A DNA stretch of 64,000 nt from Sporosarcina sp. 6E9 (lineage in GTDB: Bacteria; Bacillota; Bacilli; Bacillales_A; Planococcaceae), in the NCBI RefSeq assembly GCF_017921835.1, contig NZ_JAGEMN010000003.1, forward strand, positions 186,001 to 250,000, written 5' to 3'. This document shows positions 8,962 through 16,562 of this stretch, one piece after another. A program made the translations under genes and the position numbers. Within the stretch, counting starts at the first letter, position 1, and every line of letters starts with the position of its first letter. Below the pieces are notes generated by a model. The model was not told the origin of the DNA. It was given only the letters and a program-made list of their open reading frames with translations, and did no database searches.

Positions 8962-8965
8962 TTAA

Positions 8966-9508
8966 TCACCACCATCTCCTGGGCTTTTTCCTTCCTCTAC
9001 AAATCCTCTCATTTTCTGCGTACAGTCTTTTTTCTGCATTCGATGGGCCAGATTTAGCTAAGGGGAGATTTAAACTTCTCGTTATTTTTTCGTTATCCCT
9101 CCGTAATTTTTTCGAACTGGTGGATGGAGTAATTATCGGTACTCCAACACTTACCCTTTTAACTTTTATTTTATTGCAATCGTCATTTGCATTCGTGACT
9201 ACTCCCTCGATTAATGAGCAATCACTTCCGCCCCTTTCCGTTTTAGTTTGAACATAGGTAACTTTCACTTTAAAATCCTGACCAGTTAATTCTCTGAGAA
9301 CATCGATAAAATGATGCTTGTATCTCTCTGTGATCCACTCTACTGCAAACTCGCTTGTTGCATTAATGATGATCACCCTACCCTCTAGCAACTCACCCGT
9401 CACAGGAGCAAGCCAGGCATCGTACAAAGGCCTTCCGATACGCTCTTGCACCTTATGACTAAGAACAGCCCAGACGTCTCGTAGGTCATCCCTGACTGAC
9501 TTATTCAC
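8966..9508 (-). CDS. Stand-alone DnaA N-terminal (domain I) protein
   Basis: Residues about 6-80 match DnaA domain I: VWAVLSHKVQERIGRPLYDAWL, a strand-turn region, then FAVEWITERYKHHFIDVLREL. That domain normally mediates DnaA self-contacts and contacts with helicase or loader proteins. No AAA+ ATPase or DNA-binding domain follows. The rest is basic and low-complexity, ending KKPRRWW. It may recruit or jam the host replication machinery for the element; that is inference. The start is GTG 9508, supported by GAGAGGGGG eight bases upstream. The frame is open to 9676, but that extension contains a terminator hairpin. It lies downstream of the putative replication gene. Confidence 0.75.
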   Translation of the reverse strand: MNKSVRDDLRDVWAVLSHKVQERIGRPLYDAWLAPVTGELLEGRVIIINATSEFAVEWITERYKHHFIDVLRELTGQDFKVKVTYVQTKTERGGSDCSLIEGVVTNANDDCNKIKVKRVSVGVPIITPSTSSKKLRRDNEKITRSLNLPLAKSGPSNAEKRLYAENERICRGRKKPRRWW

Positions 9509-9589
9509 TTCATTCACCCCCTCTCTTGTTTGATATAACAAACTGACTCTTCTGAGCATCTCACTTTTCCCACTGACTATAGGCAATAA

Positions 9590-9635
9590 AAAAAACACTT
9601 GCAGTCCCCCCTCGAGGACGCAAGTGTTTCTTTTT
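9590..9635 (-). terminator. Terminator or attenuator in front of the DnaA domain I gene
   Basis: On the minus strand, AAACACTTGC pairs with GCAAGTGTTT and is followed by eight Ts. It lies 85 bases upstream of the GTG start, inside an in-frame upstream ORF that has its own Shine-Dalgarno sequence (AAAGGA before 9667). This could be a simple terminator for the replication gene, or an attenuator with a leader peptide. Confidence 0.65.
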
Positions 9636-9676
9636 CTAGTTAATATATTTATTAATATGGACATCATTTCATCCAT

Positions 9677-10008
9677 CCTTTTTAAACAAATTAATTTAAT
9701 AAGTATTAAGTAAGTGTTTCCATGCCTAAGCCTATGTTAATGAAGGTTAACACATTACTTTTAATGATAATAATTTTGCTCCTAAAATGATCTCTTTCGA
9801 CCTTAATAGTATCATTGATTTCACAAATAGTATATAAATAATAAATTCTCTACTAGTCTATTTAGTGAGGAAATCAACTAGATTGTAAACCTAGCTTCGG
9901 GCTTACACTCAGCTTGAAAAGTCATTACCTCAAAAAAGAATACATGCCTAATCAAAAATTGATCAAGCACGGTTTCTTCTTCACTAACTTCTCTCGAAAA
10001 CCTTCTAT
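9677..10008. other. AT-rich intergenic region next to the replication gene
   Basis: No gene was seen in this 330-bp AT-rich stretch. It lies directly downstream of the putative replication initiator gene and could carry origin sequences, but I could not pick out a clear nick site or iterons. Confidence 0.25.
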
Positions 10009-10983
10009 TTACCAAGGGAAATCATTCAGTGGATTCCTCAAAACATCTGGTGCTTTGGGATAATTTTTGGGGATCGGAATGGGGTTTATATTTTCTTGCT
10101 TGAGTAATGCCATTCGGCTTTTATATGTGCCAGGTGACATCTTTTTTAGTGGGGTATCAATGGTGTGGGCACTGATATTTTTGAGGAAATCAATGAGTTT
10201 TATTTTGTTATTCATGGATAAGGAGGAGTTTTTCAACACGTCTCTTGCTGCGTCAATCTTATGGTAATCACCAACATGATATATTTGTAACATATACTTG
10301 CGAAAATATTCCCTGTAGACATCCCTTTGCATGTATGCACCTAGTTGTCTTGGCCGTGGAAACTTATCATTTTTATTGGCCATGTAGTATAGATGATCTC
10401 TTCTTACACTGACCTCGAAACGAATTACATCCTTTTCATAGTCTTCAACTTTTTCGCCATTTTCTTTTCTTTCCTCTTCTTTTAAATAGACCATACTTGT
10501 TATTGATTTGGAAGAATGATAAACGGTGGTTTTGTAAGGAACATAGACATCATCCACTATTTTACCAAGATACCTCTTTTGAAACCGATATGATTTCGTC
10601 AGTTTTTTATACAAGTGCATCAACAACATTCGCTTATTTTCATCTGCGATTTTGACATCATATCTATAATCAATCCTATGCAGTATATGATCTTTGTAAT
10701 GGGCAGTGTGTCCAACAACCTCATAGAGTATATACTTTAACTCCCTCTCAATTGTTACATAGTCTGCATCGATTATATCTGGCTTCCCCAGGAGCTTAAT
10801 AGCGTCGATCACCATATATAGCCTCCACTTTCCATCTTTACAATAAATTAAAGACATTGATACACCTGGTAACCTACCATCAAAATGTTGGTTTAACTGC
10901 TCATAGTTAATATTTAACCTCCTTTGTAAATCTGACACCTCTTCGTGATGAAGCACAAAAAACAGCTTAAATGTATGAATCAC
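10009..10983 (-). CDS. Putative rolling-circle-type replication initiator
   Basis: This 324-residue protein resembles phage and plasmid replication initiators of the gpII/Rep_trans kind. A RIDYRYDVKI strand lies in the first half, a substrate-like segment TTVYHSSKSITSMVYLKEEER follows at mid-length, and then comes RFEVSVRRDHL. Tyrosines near YREYFRKYMLQIY could be catalytic, but I cannot assign the nicking residue. The start is GTG 10983, chosen for GGAGG seven bases upstream; the frame is open to a TTG at 11058 with no good ribosome binding site. Together with int and xis it suggests an integrative element that excises and replicates. The family call is moderate. Confidence 0.5.
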   Translation of the reverse strand: MIHTFKLFFVLHHEEVSDLQRRLNINYEQLNQHFDGRLPGVSMSLIYCKDGKWRLYMVIDAIKLLGKPDIIDADYVTIERELKYILYEVVGHTAHYKDHILHRIDYRYDVKIADENKRMLLMHLYKKLTKSYRFQKRYLGKIVDDVYVPYKTTVYHSSKSITSMVYLKEEERKENGEKVEDYEKDVIRFEVSVRRDHLYYMANKNDKFPRPRQLGAYMQRDVYREYFRKYMLQIYHVGDYHKIDAARDVLKNSSLSMNNKIKLIDFLKNISAHTIDTPLKKMSPGTYKSRMALLKQENINPIPIPKNYPKAPDVLRNPLNDFPW

Positions 10984-11328
10984 TTTATCTCCTCCGTTGA
11001 CTTGGGTAACAACAAACCCTTTAAGGTTGTAGGTTTCCCTCTTATTTTCTGCCCCCAACCCGACTATATTTATTTACTTCTTACCAATCTTTTATGATTG
11101 CAAAAGTCTTTTATTTATCGAGTTGTTAGACATGCCCCCATCATACTTTTACTAATCCTTAAATATAAACTGATTTTTGTTTAAGTACGTTCGAGGACTT
11201 TTTTCAGGGTTAGCCATCATTTCATCTTGTTCCAATCCATAGTTTTCATTTTTAAACCTACTCAACTTTCAACATAAATTTACTAATAAAATAATGAAAA
11301 GGTAGTGGTTTAAAATATTTTTTGAAGC

Positions 11329-11386
11329 TAGAACAAAGTTTCCTAGACAAAAGTTAGGCCTCACTATTAAACTTTAATTAGTAAAG
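11329..11386. repeat. 58-bp diverged direct repeat, copy 1
   Basis: Aligned without gaps to 11592-11649, 42 of 58 positions match by eye, with identical cores TAGAACAAA and TAAACTTTAATTAG (the first base of the second core differs in phase by one position). Confidence 0.5.
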
Positions 11387-11432
11387 AGTGTTTTCATCTT
11401 TACATGTGGATACCTCTTTTAGCCTCTTCAAC

Positions 11433-11458
11433 AAAAAAAGACAGCCATTTGGCTATCT
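11433..11458 (-). terminator. Minus-strand terminator without an obvious gene
   Basis: AGATAGCC pairs with GGCTGTCT around an AAAT loop, followed by seven Ts on the minus strand. Nothing coding was found upstream of it (11459-11770), so it may end a small RNA. Confidence 0.5.
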
Positions 11459-11591
11459 CCCTCACAAACAATGTTTCTAAATCCAATCCTATTTACCTAA
11501 ACCCCAATATAAACATCATTTCTCAAAACAATGAGCCCTTTCCAGTGAGGTAACTAAAGGGATAGAAGTAGGTTTCAACTTTTTATAGGGG

Positions 11592-11649
11592 TAGAACAAA
11601 ACTAACTGGACAGAAGTCAAAGTTCTATACTAAACTTTAATTAGCAAGG
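11592..11649. repeat. 58-bp diverged direct repeat, copy 2
   Basis: Partner of 11329-11386; starts TAGAACAAA and contains TAAACTTTAATTAG. Confidence 0.5.
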
Positions 11650-11824
11650 AATCTTATTGACATCCCCCATCATAAAACTTTTTACTTTCCTCGAAAAGAT
11701 CACATTATCCCCACCGAAAATCTCTTAAATAAAAAACACCATACAAAAATCGAAGAAGGCTTTAGGAACTTTGGACGGGTCTCAATTTGAATCCAATACA
11801 CACAAACAACTAGGAGGAAACGAA

Positions 11825-12148
11825 ATGAACAAATTAGAAACAATAACGAGAAACACAATGACAATAGGTGAAGCTACTGAATATTTAGGATTGTCAAATG
11901 AACATCAAAAGGGAAGGGATATTATGACTGGACACTTTCAGAAGCGAGGTAAAGACTCATATTTACTGGTCTATCCGATGGGATACAACCTAAATGGAAA
12001 AAAAGTCCGTAAAACAAAAACAGTTAAAGCTAAAAATCAAACTGAAGCAAAAAAGGCATTTGTTGCATTTATGAAGGAAATTGAGACGGGATCATATGCA
12101 ACCCCTTCACATATAAAGGACATAAACAACAAGGAGGAAACGAAATGA
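11825..12148 (+). pseudogene. Deleted second copy of xis-int: xis N-terminus fused to int N-terminus
   Basis: The 107-residue product starts like the excisionase downstream (MNKLxxIxRxTMT then EAxEYLGLSN). It switches near residue 26 to a sequence matching the integrase N-terminus (MTGHFQKRGKDSYLLVYPMG and TKTVKAKNQTEAKK), and ends after the arm-binding domain. The Shine-Dalgarno region AGGAGGAAACGAA is identical to that of the intact xis. This shows a tandem duplication of xis-int followed by a deletion joining the two genes. The frame is intact and translation signals are good, so a small arm-site-binding protein could still be made. It overlaps the xis start codon by four bases. Confidence 0.8.
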
Positions 12149-12360
12149 ACAAATTAGGATCAATAAAAAGAAGTACGATGACTGTTAGTGAAGCCGCTGA
12201 ATATTTAGGGTTATCAAATGATACAATCTATAAATTGTGCCGAGAGGAAGGGATTGCTCACTTTCGAGTAGGCACGAGAATTCTTTTTAAGAAAGAAAAA
12301 CTGGATGAGTGGGTAGATAATATAATGATTTCCGGTACTGAAAACAACTACGCAATCTGA
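12145..12360 (+). CDS. xis: Excisionase (Xis), helix-turn-helix family
   Basis: This 71-residue protein matches the excisionase/MerR-like HTH_17 family, with TVSEAAEYLGLSNDTIYKLCREEGIAHFRVG, then RILFKKEKLDEWVD. It is the recombination directionality factor expected to bend DNA at attachment sites and bias the integrase toward excision. AGGAGG precedes the ATG by seven bases. The integrase begins 192 bp downstream in the same direction. Its start codon overlaps the end of the deleted xis-int copy. Confidence 0.9.
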   Translation: MNKLGSIKRSTMTVSEAAEYLGLSNDTIYKLCREEGIAHFRVGTRILFKKEKLDEWVDNIMISGTENNYAI

Positions 12361-12552
12361 AACCTCACTTGAATCACCACTTAAACCTCCTACAGCACAG
12401 ACCCCTTGGAAACAATTCCAAATGCAAATCAAGCCACCAACTACACAATCAAAACACCACTGTTATAAAAAAACAATTCAATAATAGCATATGATGTTAC
12501 AAAAAAATGGGATGCTCATATTTTGGGCATACAATCAAAAGGATGAGATATT

Positions 12553-13686
12553 ATGGCTGGGCACATTCAGAAACGTGGCAAGGATTCATACTTATTGGTT
12601 TATCCAATGGGATACGACCAAAATGGAAAAAGAATCCGGAAAACCAAAACAGTTAAAGCTAAAAATCAGACAGAGGCGAAAAAGCAACTTGCTGCATTTG
12701 TAACAGAAGTTGAGACAGGATCTTATGTTGCTCCTTCACATACACGTTTTGCTGATTACGTAAAATTGTGGAGAAAAGATGCAGCAAAGAAGGTAGCACC
12801 AAAGACCATCGAAACATACGATTATGTGTTAAATAAACGAATCGTTGTCGCTTTAGGACATTTCAAAATGGAGGACATTTCACACGTTCACATTACTGAT
12901 CTAATTGAGTCATTGGCCAGTAACGGACTGTCGAGTGCTACTATCCAAAAACACTATAATGTCCTGTCTAGCATCTTTAAACTTGCTGTAAGGAATGAAA
13001 TGATTCAGAAGAACCCAATGGAGAAAGTCGATAAACCATCTGTCACATATAAGGCAGGAAATGTGTACAATTCAGATGAGTTAAGGCAACTGTTCCAGAT
13101 TCTGAATGAGGAGGAAAACAAACAAATGGCTCTCATGATTAAAATGGCATTAAAAACAGGTATGAGAAAAGGAGAATTACTTGCTTTGCAATGGGATGAT
13201 ATTGATTTCGATAAGAATACAATTCATGTCCGCCATTCATTAAGTTATACAAAGTTAAATGGCTATCAATTAAAAGAACCAAAAACGAAAAAATCCATCA
13301 GAAAAGTGGCCCCACCTTCACAGCTAATGGATGAATTAAAAAGTCATAAACAGATTAAAAAAACAGATAGAAATAATGCAGTAGAATTATGGGATGGCGG
13401 AAATCACTTCTTTGTATTTAGTACAGACCTTGGAAAACCCTTTTTCCCGGGCGTGCCAAATACATGGTTAACAAGATTTTTCAAACGGACAGGCCTTAAA
13501 AGGATACGTTTTCACGATCTACGTCACACGGCCGCAACTGACTTAATTAACAAAGGAGCAAATATTCATTCAATCTCTAATAGACTTGGACATTCTAACA
13601 TCGGAACCACAATGAACATATATGGCCACTACCTCGAAGAGGCAGACCAAAAGATTGCCGCCATGTTGGAAGACGATTATATTTAA
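12553..13686 (+). CDS. int: Tyrosine recombinase, integrase of a mobile element
   Basis: This 377-residue site-specific integrase has three parts. An N-terminal arm-binding domain spans residues about 1-60, a core-binding SAM-like domain about 65-165, and the catalytic domain about 170-370. The catalytic set is visible: R205 (TGMRKGELL), H321 and R324 (HDLRH), H347 (LGHSN) and Y357 (MNIYGHY). It is complete and probably active. AAGGA precedes the ATG by nine bases. A terminator follows, then a tandem repeat and the 3' end of tRNA-Thr, the usual layout at the edge of an element inserted in a tRNA gene. Confidence 0.95.
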   Translation: MAGHIQKRGKDSYLLVYPMGYDQNGKRIRKTKTVKAKNQTEAKKQLAAFVTEVETGSYVAPSHTRFADYVKLWRKDAAKKVAPKTIETYDYVLNKRIVVALGHFKMEDISHVHITDLIESLASNGLSSATIQKHYNVLSSIFKLAVRNEMIQKNPMEKVDKPSVTYKAGNVYNSDELRQLFQILNEEENKQMALMIKMALKTGMRKGELLALQWDDIDFDKNTIHVRHSLSYTKLNGYQLKEPKTKKSIRKVAPPSQLMDELKSHKQIKKTDRNNAVELWDGGNHFFVFSTDLGKPFFPGVPNTWLTRFFKRTGLKRIRFHDLRHTAATDLINKGANIHSISNRLGHSNIGTTMNIYGHYLEEADQKIAAMLEDDYI

Positions 13687-13728
13687 CAAAACAAAAATCA
13701 GAAAACAGAGTACTGAACTAAAACGATT

Positions 13729-13762
13729 AAGACTGCAAAATATAACTTTGCAGTCTTTTTTA
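13729..13762 (+). terminator. Terminator of the integrase gene
   Basis: An 11-bp stem AAGACTGCAAA/TTTGCAGTCTT with a seven-base loop is followed by Ts. Confidence 0.8.
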
Positions 13763-13858
13763 TATTTCTTCTTTGAAACCTAATTTGGAGGTGGATAATT
13801 CTATTCCTTTTATAAGTAAAAGGAAGAAATAAACTACTCGTGGGATGCAAAGTTTAAT

Positions 13859-13880
13859 TTGGGCAACAATTGGGCAACAA
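13859..13880. repeat. Tandem 11-bp repeat TTGGGCAACAA x2, probable integrase arm sites
   Basis: Two perfect adjacent copies (13859-13869 and 13870-13880) lie between the integrase and the tRNA. Short direct repeats at this spot are typical arm-type binding sites of the integrase N-terminal domain. The function is inferred from position. Confidence 0.55.
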
Positions 13881-13949
13881 AACATGTTACTTAGTAATAA
13901 TTTTAAACAAAAAAAAACGCCTAATCCCTTGTGGGACAAGCATTCGTTC

Positions 13950-14025
13950 TGGAGCTTCCAACCGGAGTCGAACCGGTGACCTCTTCCTTACCATGGAAGC
14001 ACTCTACCTACTGAGCTATGGAAGC
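13950..14025 (-). tRNA. tRNA-Thr (GGT anticodon)
   Basis: A full cloverleaf can be written on the minus strand. It has a 7-bp acceptor GCTTCCA/TGGAAGC, a D arm, a 5-bp anticodon stem CTTCC/GGAAG with loop ATGGTAA (anticodon GGT), a T arm with TTCGACT, and an encoded CCA end. The adjacent integrase suggests that its 3' end is the element's attachment site. Confidence 0.95.
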
Positions 14026-14028
14026 ATA

Positions 14029-14103
14029 TGGCTCCGCAGGTAGGATTCGAACCTACGACCGATCGGTTAACAGCCGATTGCTCTACCACTGAGCTACTGC
14101 GGA
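14029..14103 (-). tRNA. tRNA-Asn (GTT anticodon)
   Basis: The minus strand folds as acceptor TCCGCAG/CTGCGGA, D arm GCTC/GAGC, anticodon stem ATCGG/CCGAT with loop CTGTTAA (anticodon GTT), T arm GTAGG/CCTAC with TTCGAAT, discriminator G and encoded CCA. It is co-transcribed with tRNA-Thr, three bases apart. Confidence 0.96.
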
Positions 14104-14133
14104 ATAATTATTATTAATTTATCAACAAAACCT

Positions 14134-14161
14134 ATTATAACAAAGTAAAAATAAATAGCAA
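14134..14161 (-). promoter_or_regulatory. Promoter of the tRNA pair
   Basis: On the minus strand TTGCTA (14156-14161) and a perfect TATAAT (14134-14139) are separated by 16 bases, about 30 bases upstream of tRNA-Asn. Confidence 0.7.
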
Positions 14162-14274
14162 CTTTTAATTCAAAGCTTTTCTGACAGCGACTTTTATATA
14201 ATAACATGACTTTATCATACTTGTCAACCCATGCTCATATCCTATACATAGGTTGTGCAAAAGGAGGACAACAT

Positions 14275-14937
14275 ATGTACAAGAAGTTAATTATATTATT
14301 TGTTATTGCCTGTGGTTTGTTTTTACTCTTTCCGCCCTTGCCGAAAAATTATTCCCTTACAAATGTCTTCCGTATCACTGAAGAACCTGTTGCGATTACG
14401 CATGGTACATATGGTTCTGCACTTACTGTTAATATTTCGTTTGGGGATGACGAAGTACTGAATTGGATTAAGGAATTAGAAAAGCCCTACCCCACACTTT
14501 TTATAGACATTGATTGGGCTGGGCGTTTTCCAGAAACAATTCGCTTAATCAAAGATAAAAATATACCAACCGCTCTGCTTGGACAAGATGGGACAGCTTA
14601 TGAAAATGATGCAAAACTTTTAGTACACCAACTTGAAGCGTACGAAAACATCTTTGGCGAAAAACCGCTTTGGTTTCGATCGAAAGATGAAGTGTTTTCA
14701 CACTTTTTGCATGAACTTCTATGGGAGTCCGAAGTAAACGCACTTGGTTCTTCTTACGTATGGACTGGCGGTGATATCCCTCCTGAAGTAGAAGGTGAAA
14801 TCATTTCTGTCCCCCACCATAGGAAACAACGCGTTAATTTAGCCGAGATAAAAAGACTTTCCAAAAGTCGAGACTTTCAATCCATAGATAATGTTATTTT
14901 TGGCGTTCAAGGGGAAACGAAAAAAATTCCTAAATAA
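14275..14937 (+). CDS. Degenerate polysaccharide-deacetylase-like protein at the pdaB position
   Basis: This 220-residue protein has an N-terminal membrane anchor or signal sequence (residues about 3-22). The rest loosely resembles a NodB-fold deacetylase: SALTVNISFGDDEVLNWIKEL sits where TFDDGP is expected, and FGEKPLWFRSKDEVF resembles the family's FG-P-lfRpPyG region. The catalytic DD of TFDDGP and the HxxxH metal motif are not present, so deacetylase activity is unlikely. In B. subtilis the spore cortex deacetylase pdaB lies here, convergent with kbaA, which is the arrangement seen. AAGGAGG precedes ATG 14275. The homology is inferred from position plus weak motifs. Confidence 0.6.
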   Translation: MYKKLIILFVIACGLFLLFPPLPKNYSLTNVFRITEEPVAITHGTYGSALTVNISFGDDEVLNWIKELEKPYPTLFIDIDWAGRFPETIRLIKDKNIPTALLGQDGTAYENDAKLLVHQLEAYENIFGEKPLWFRSKDEVFSHFLHELLWESEVNALGSSYVWTGGDIPPEVEGEIISVPHHRKQRVNLAEIKRLSKSRDFQSIDNVIFGVQGETKKIPK

Positions 14938-15002
14938 ACAATCGCAGGTGCCACGTGCGTTTCGCACTTAAAGTTAGACGTGAAATCTCTACGTTAATGA
15001 AC

Positions 15003-15047
15003 AAAAAAAGCAGCACACTTGTCTACTTCGACAACTTGTGCTGCTTT
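15003..15047. terminator. Bidirectional terminator between the pdaB-position gene and kbaA
   Basis: A roughly 17-bp stem is flanked by an A run on the left. It gives a strong minus-strand terminator just after the kbaA stop codon and can serve the convergent gene too. Confidence 0.8.
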
Positions 15048-15050
15048 CCG

Positions 15051-15728
15051 TTATTTGGTAGCCGCTTTCTTTTCTTTCCTGCGCGCTTCGCGTCGAGCAT
15101 CTAATTTCGCTTTATCAACATCCGACATCGTATTGTACTTAGGTAATGCCAATATTTGATATGCATTCACTGCAAGTAGCGGGAATAAAAGTATCGTCAC
15201 CCACGTATCTATATTTCCGGAACGGACCATGAGTGCCGGTAACCATTCAAGCGTCGTAATAACAATCATAAAAAACAACGCTGATATTAACGTATGCTTT
15301 TTTGTCCACTTCGCTTTTAAATAAGCAGTAATCGATGAAACAAGCACAAGCGATGCGAGTAATGTTAAGTATAATAATGTACGACCTGTATCTTCAGACG
15401 TTAAACGGAATCTGAAGAAGATCAAGTCAAACAGAACCACCGCAATAATTAGAAGTTGCACCCAATTCCACAGTGTCAACGTTTTGAAAATATTGACACC
15501 AAACTGATGAACCGTCAAATAGGCGAAAAATCCCATTTGCGCAACGACACTCATCGTGAATCCTAAAAAGACCATCCATAAAAGTGCACCTATAAACTGC
15601 AGCGTTTCACCAGCTGCCAATAAATCCGAAAAGAATGCCCAGCGGACAATTAAACCAGCCACAGCTGTAACGAATCCTCCGATTAATAACGCGTTAAAAA
15701 AGAATTTAACCCAATTCCGTATTGTCAC
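15051..15728 (-). CDS. kbaA: KinB signalling pathway activation protein KbaA
   Basis: This is an integral membrane protein of 225 residues with about six hydrophobic segments and a basic C-terminal tail (DARREARRKEKK). In B. subtilis KbaA is needed for KinB-dependent phosphorelay signalling at the start of sporulation. The N-terminal MTIRNWVKFFFNALLIGG agrees with the family. The identification is strengthened by its neighbours: gerD, salA/mrp and cwlD lie next to it in the same relative orientation as in B. subtilis. Confidence 0.88.
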   Translation of the reverse strand: MTIRNWVKFFFNALLIGGFVTAVAGLIVRWAFFSDLLAAGETLQFIGALLWMVFLGFTMSVVAQMGFFAYLTVHQFGVNIFKTLTLWNWVQLLIIAVVLFDLIFFRFRLTSEDTGRTLLYLTLLASLVLVSSITAYLKAKWTKKHTLISALFFMIVITTLEWLPALMVRSGNIDTWVTILLFPLLAVNAYQILALPKYNTMSDVDKAKLDARREARRKEKKAATK

Positions 15729-15938
15729 GACAATGATGCCTCCGTTTTAGGCAGAACTATTTTCGTTTATTGCCACGAAAATATGCCTCATTCTCAAAAC
15801 TTTGTTTTGACAAGTGATTTATTGCTCTTATCAGTGTAACAACGATTTCCCAAAAAATCTATTTATGAAAACATAAAATGCATATTATTCGCCTGAATGT
15901 GAACAATAGATGAAAACGGATTGAAGGGAATGAATTCC

Positions 15939-16544
15939 GTGAAGAAAAGCTTACTGATAACTTTTGCTGTCTTATTTTTATTAACCGGGTGCACTGCGGA
16001 AAATACGGCCCCGAATTATGATGAAATAAAAAAAATGATGACAGATTCGCTTCAAACAGAGGAAGGAAAGAAAACACTTCGTAAAATTTTATCTGAAGAT
16101 GATTTTCGCGAACTGCTTGCCCTGGAGCAGCCGGAAGTTAAGAAGTCAATCGAGGAAACATTACTTTCAAAAGAAGGAGAAGACTTTTGGAAAAAAGCAT
16201 TTGAAGACCCAAAATTCACGGAATCTGTTGCTAAAAGCATGAAGGATCAACAAGAAGACGTTATGAAAAAGTTGATGGAAGATGCTTCATTTCTAAAAGC
16301 AATGGAGGATTTTTTTGGACAACCTGATATGCAAAAACAAATGGAAACCATTCTTAAGTCGGCAACAATGAAAGAGCAATACGAAAAAGTAATCGAAGAA
16401 ACGATCAATAGCCCACTGCTTCAAACTAAGTGGGAGAAGCTGATTAAAGAAGCCGGAAAAGCACCTGAAGAGAAAGGTAAAAAAGGTAAAGAGCAAGAAG
16501 CGCAACAAGAAGGTCAAGGTGGTGGCGGAGGAGGAGGCAAATAG
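15939..16544 (+). CDS. gerD: Spore germination lipoprotein GerD
   Basis: This 201-residue lipoprotein has a signal peptide ending in the lipobox LLTGC. A highly charged helical body follows, and the tail is low-complexity with a glycine run at the C-terminus. GerD clusters the nutrient germinant receptors in the inner spore membrane and is needed for fast germination. The start is GTG 15939, placed nine bases after AAGGGA; ATG 15930 and TTG 15921 are also in frame but badly spaced. It is transcribed opposite to salA and kbaA, as in B. subtilis. Confidence 0.88.
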   Translation: MKKSLLITFAVLFLLTGCTAENTAPNYDEIKKMMTDSLQTEEGKKTLRKILSEDDFRELLALEQPEVKKSIEETLLSKEGEDFWKKAFEDPKFTESVAKSMKDQQEDVMKKLMEDASFLKAMEDFFGQPDMQKQMETILKSATMKEQYEKVIEETINSPLLQTKWEKLIKEAGKAPEEKGKKGKEQEAQQEGQGGGGGGGK

Positions 16545-16562
16545 CCCCTCCGCCATTATGGT

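Larger units (their letters stand above)
11059..11824. other. Intergenic region upstream of rep with diverged repeats
   Basis: No supported coding sequence was seen in about 760 bp. It contains two 58-bp direct repeats (listed separately). It also has the word CCCCCATCAT near 11135 and again near 11662, and a minus-strand terminator at 11433-11458 with no obvious gene upstream of it. Confidence 0.4.

Noticed and set aside
8783..8965. 60-residue plus-strand ORF
   Set aside because: The opposite strand carries the amber-interrupted ORF that fits the operon; this frame has no start signals.
9509..9676. Longer start for the DnaA domain I protein
   Set aside because: The extension encodes the terminator hairpin and lacks domain similarity; a strong Shine-Dalgarno supports GTG 9508.
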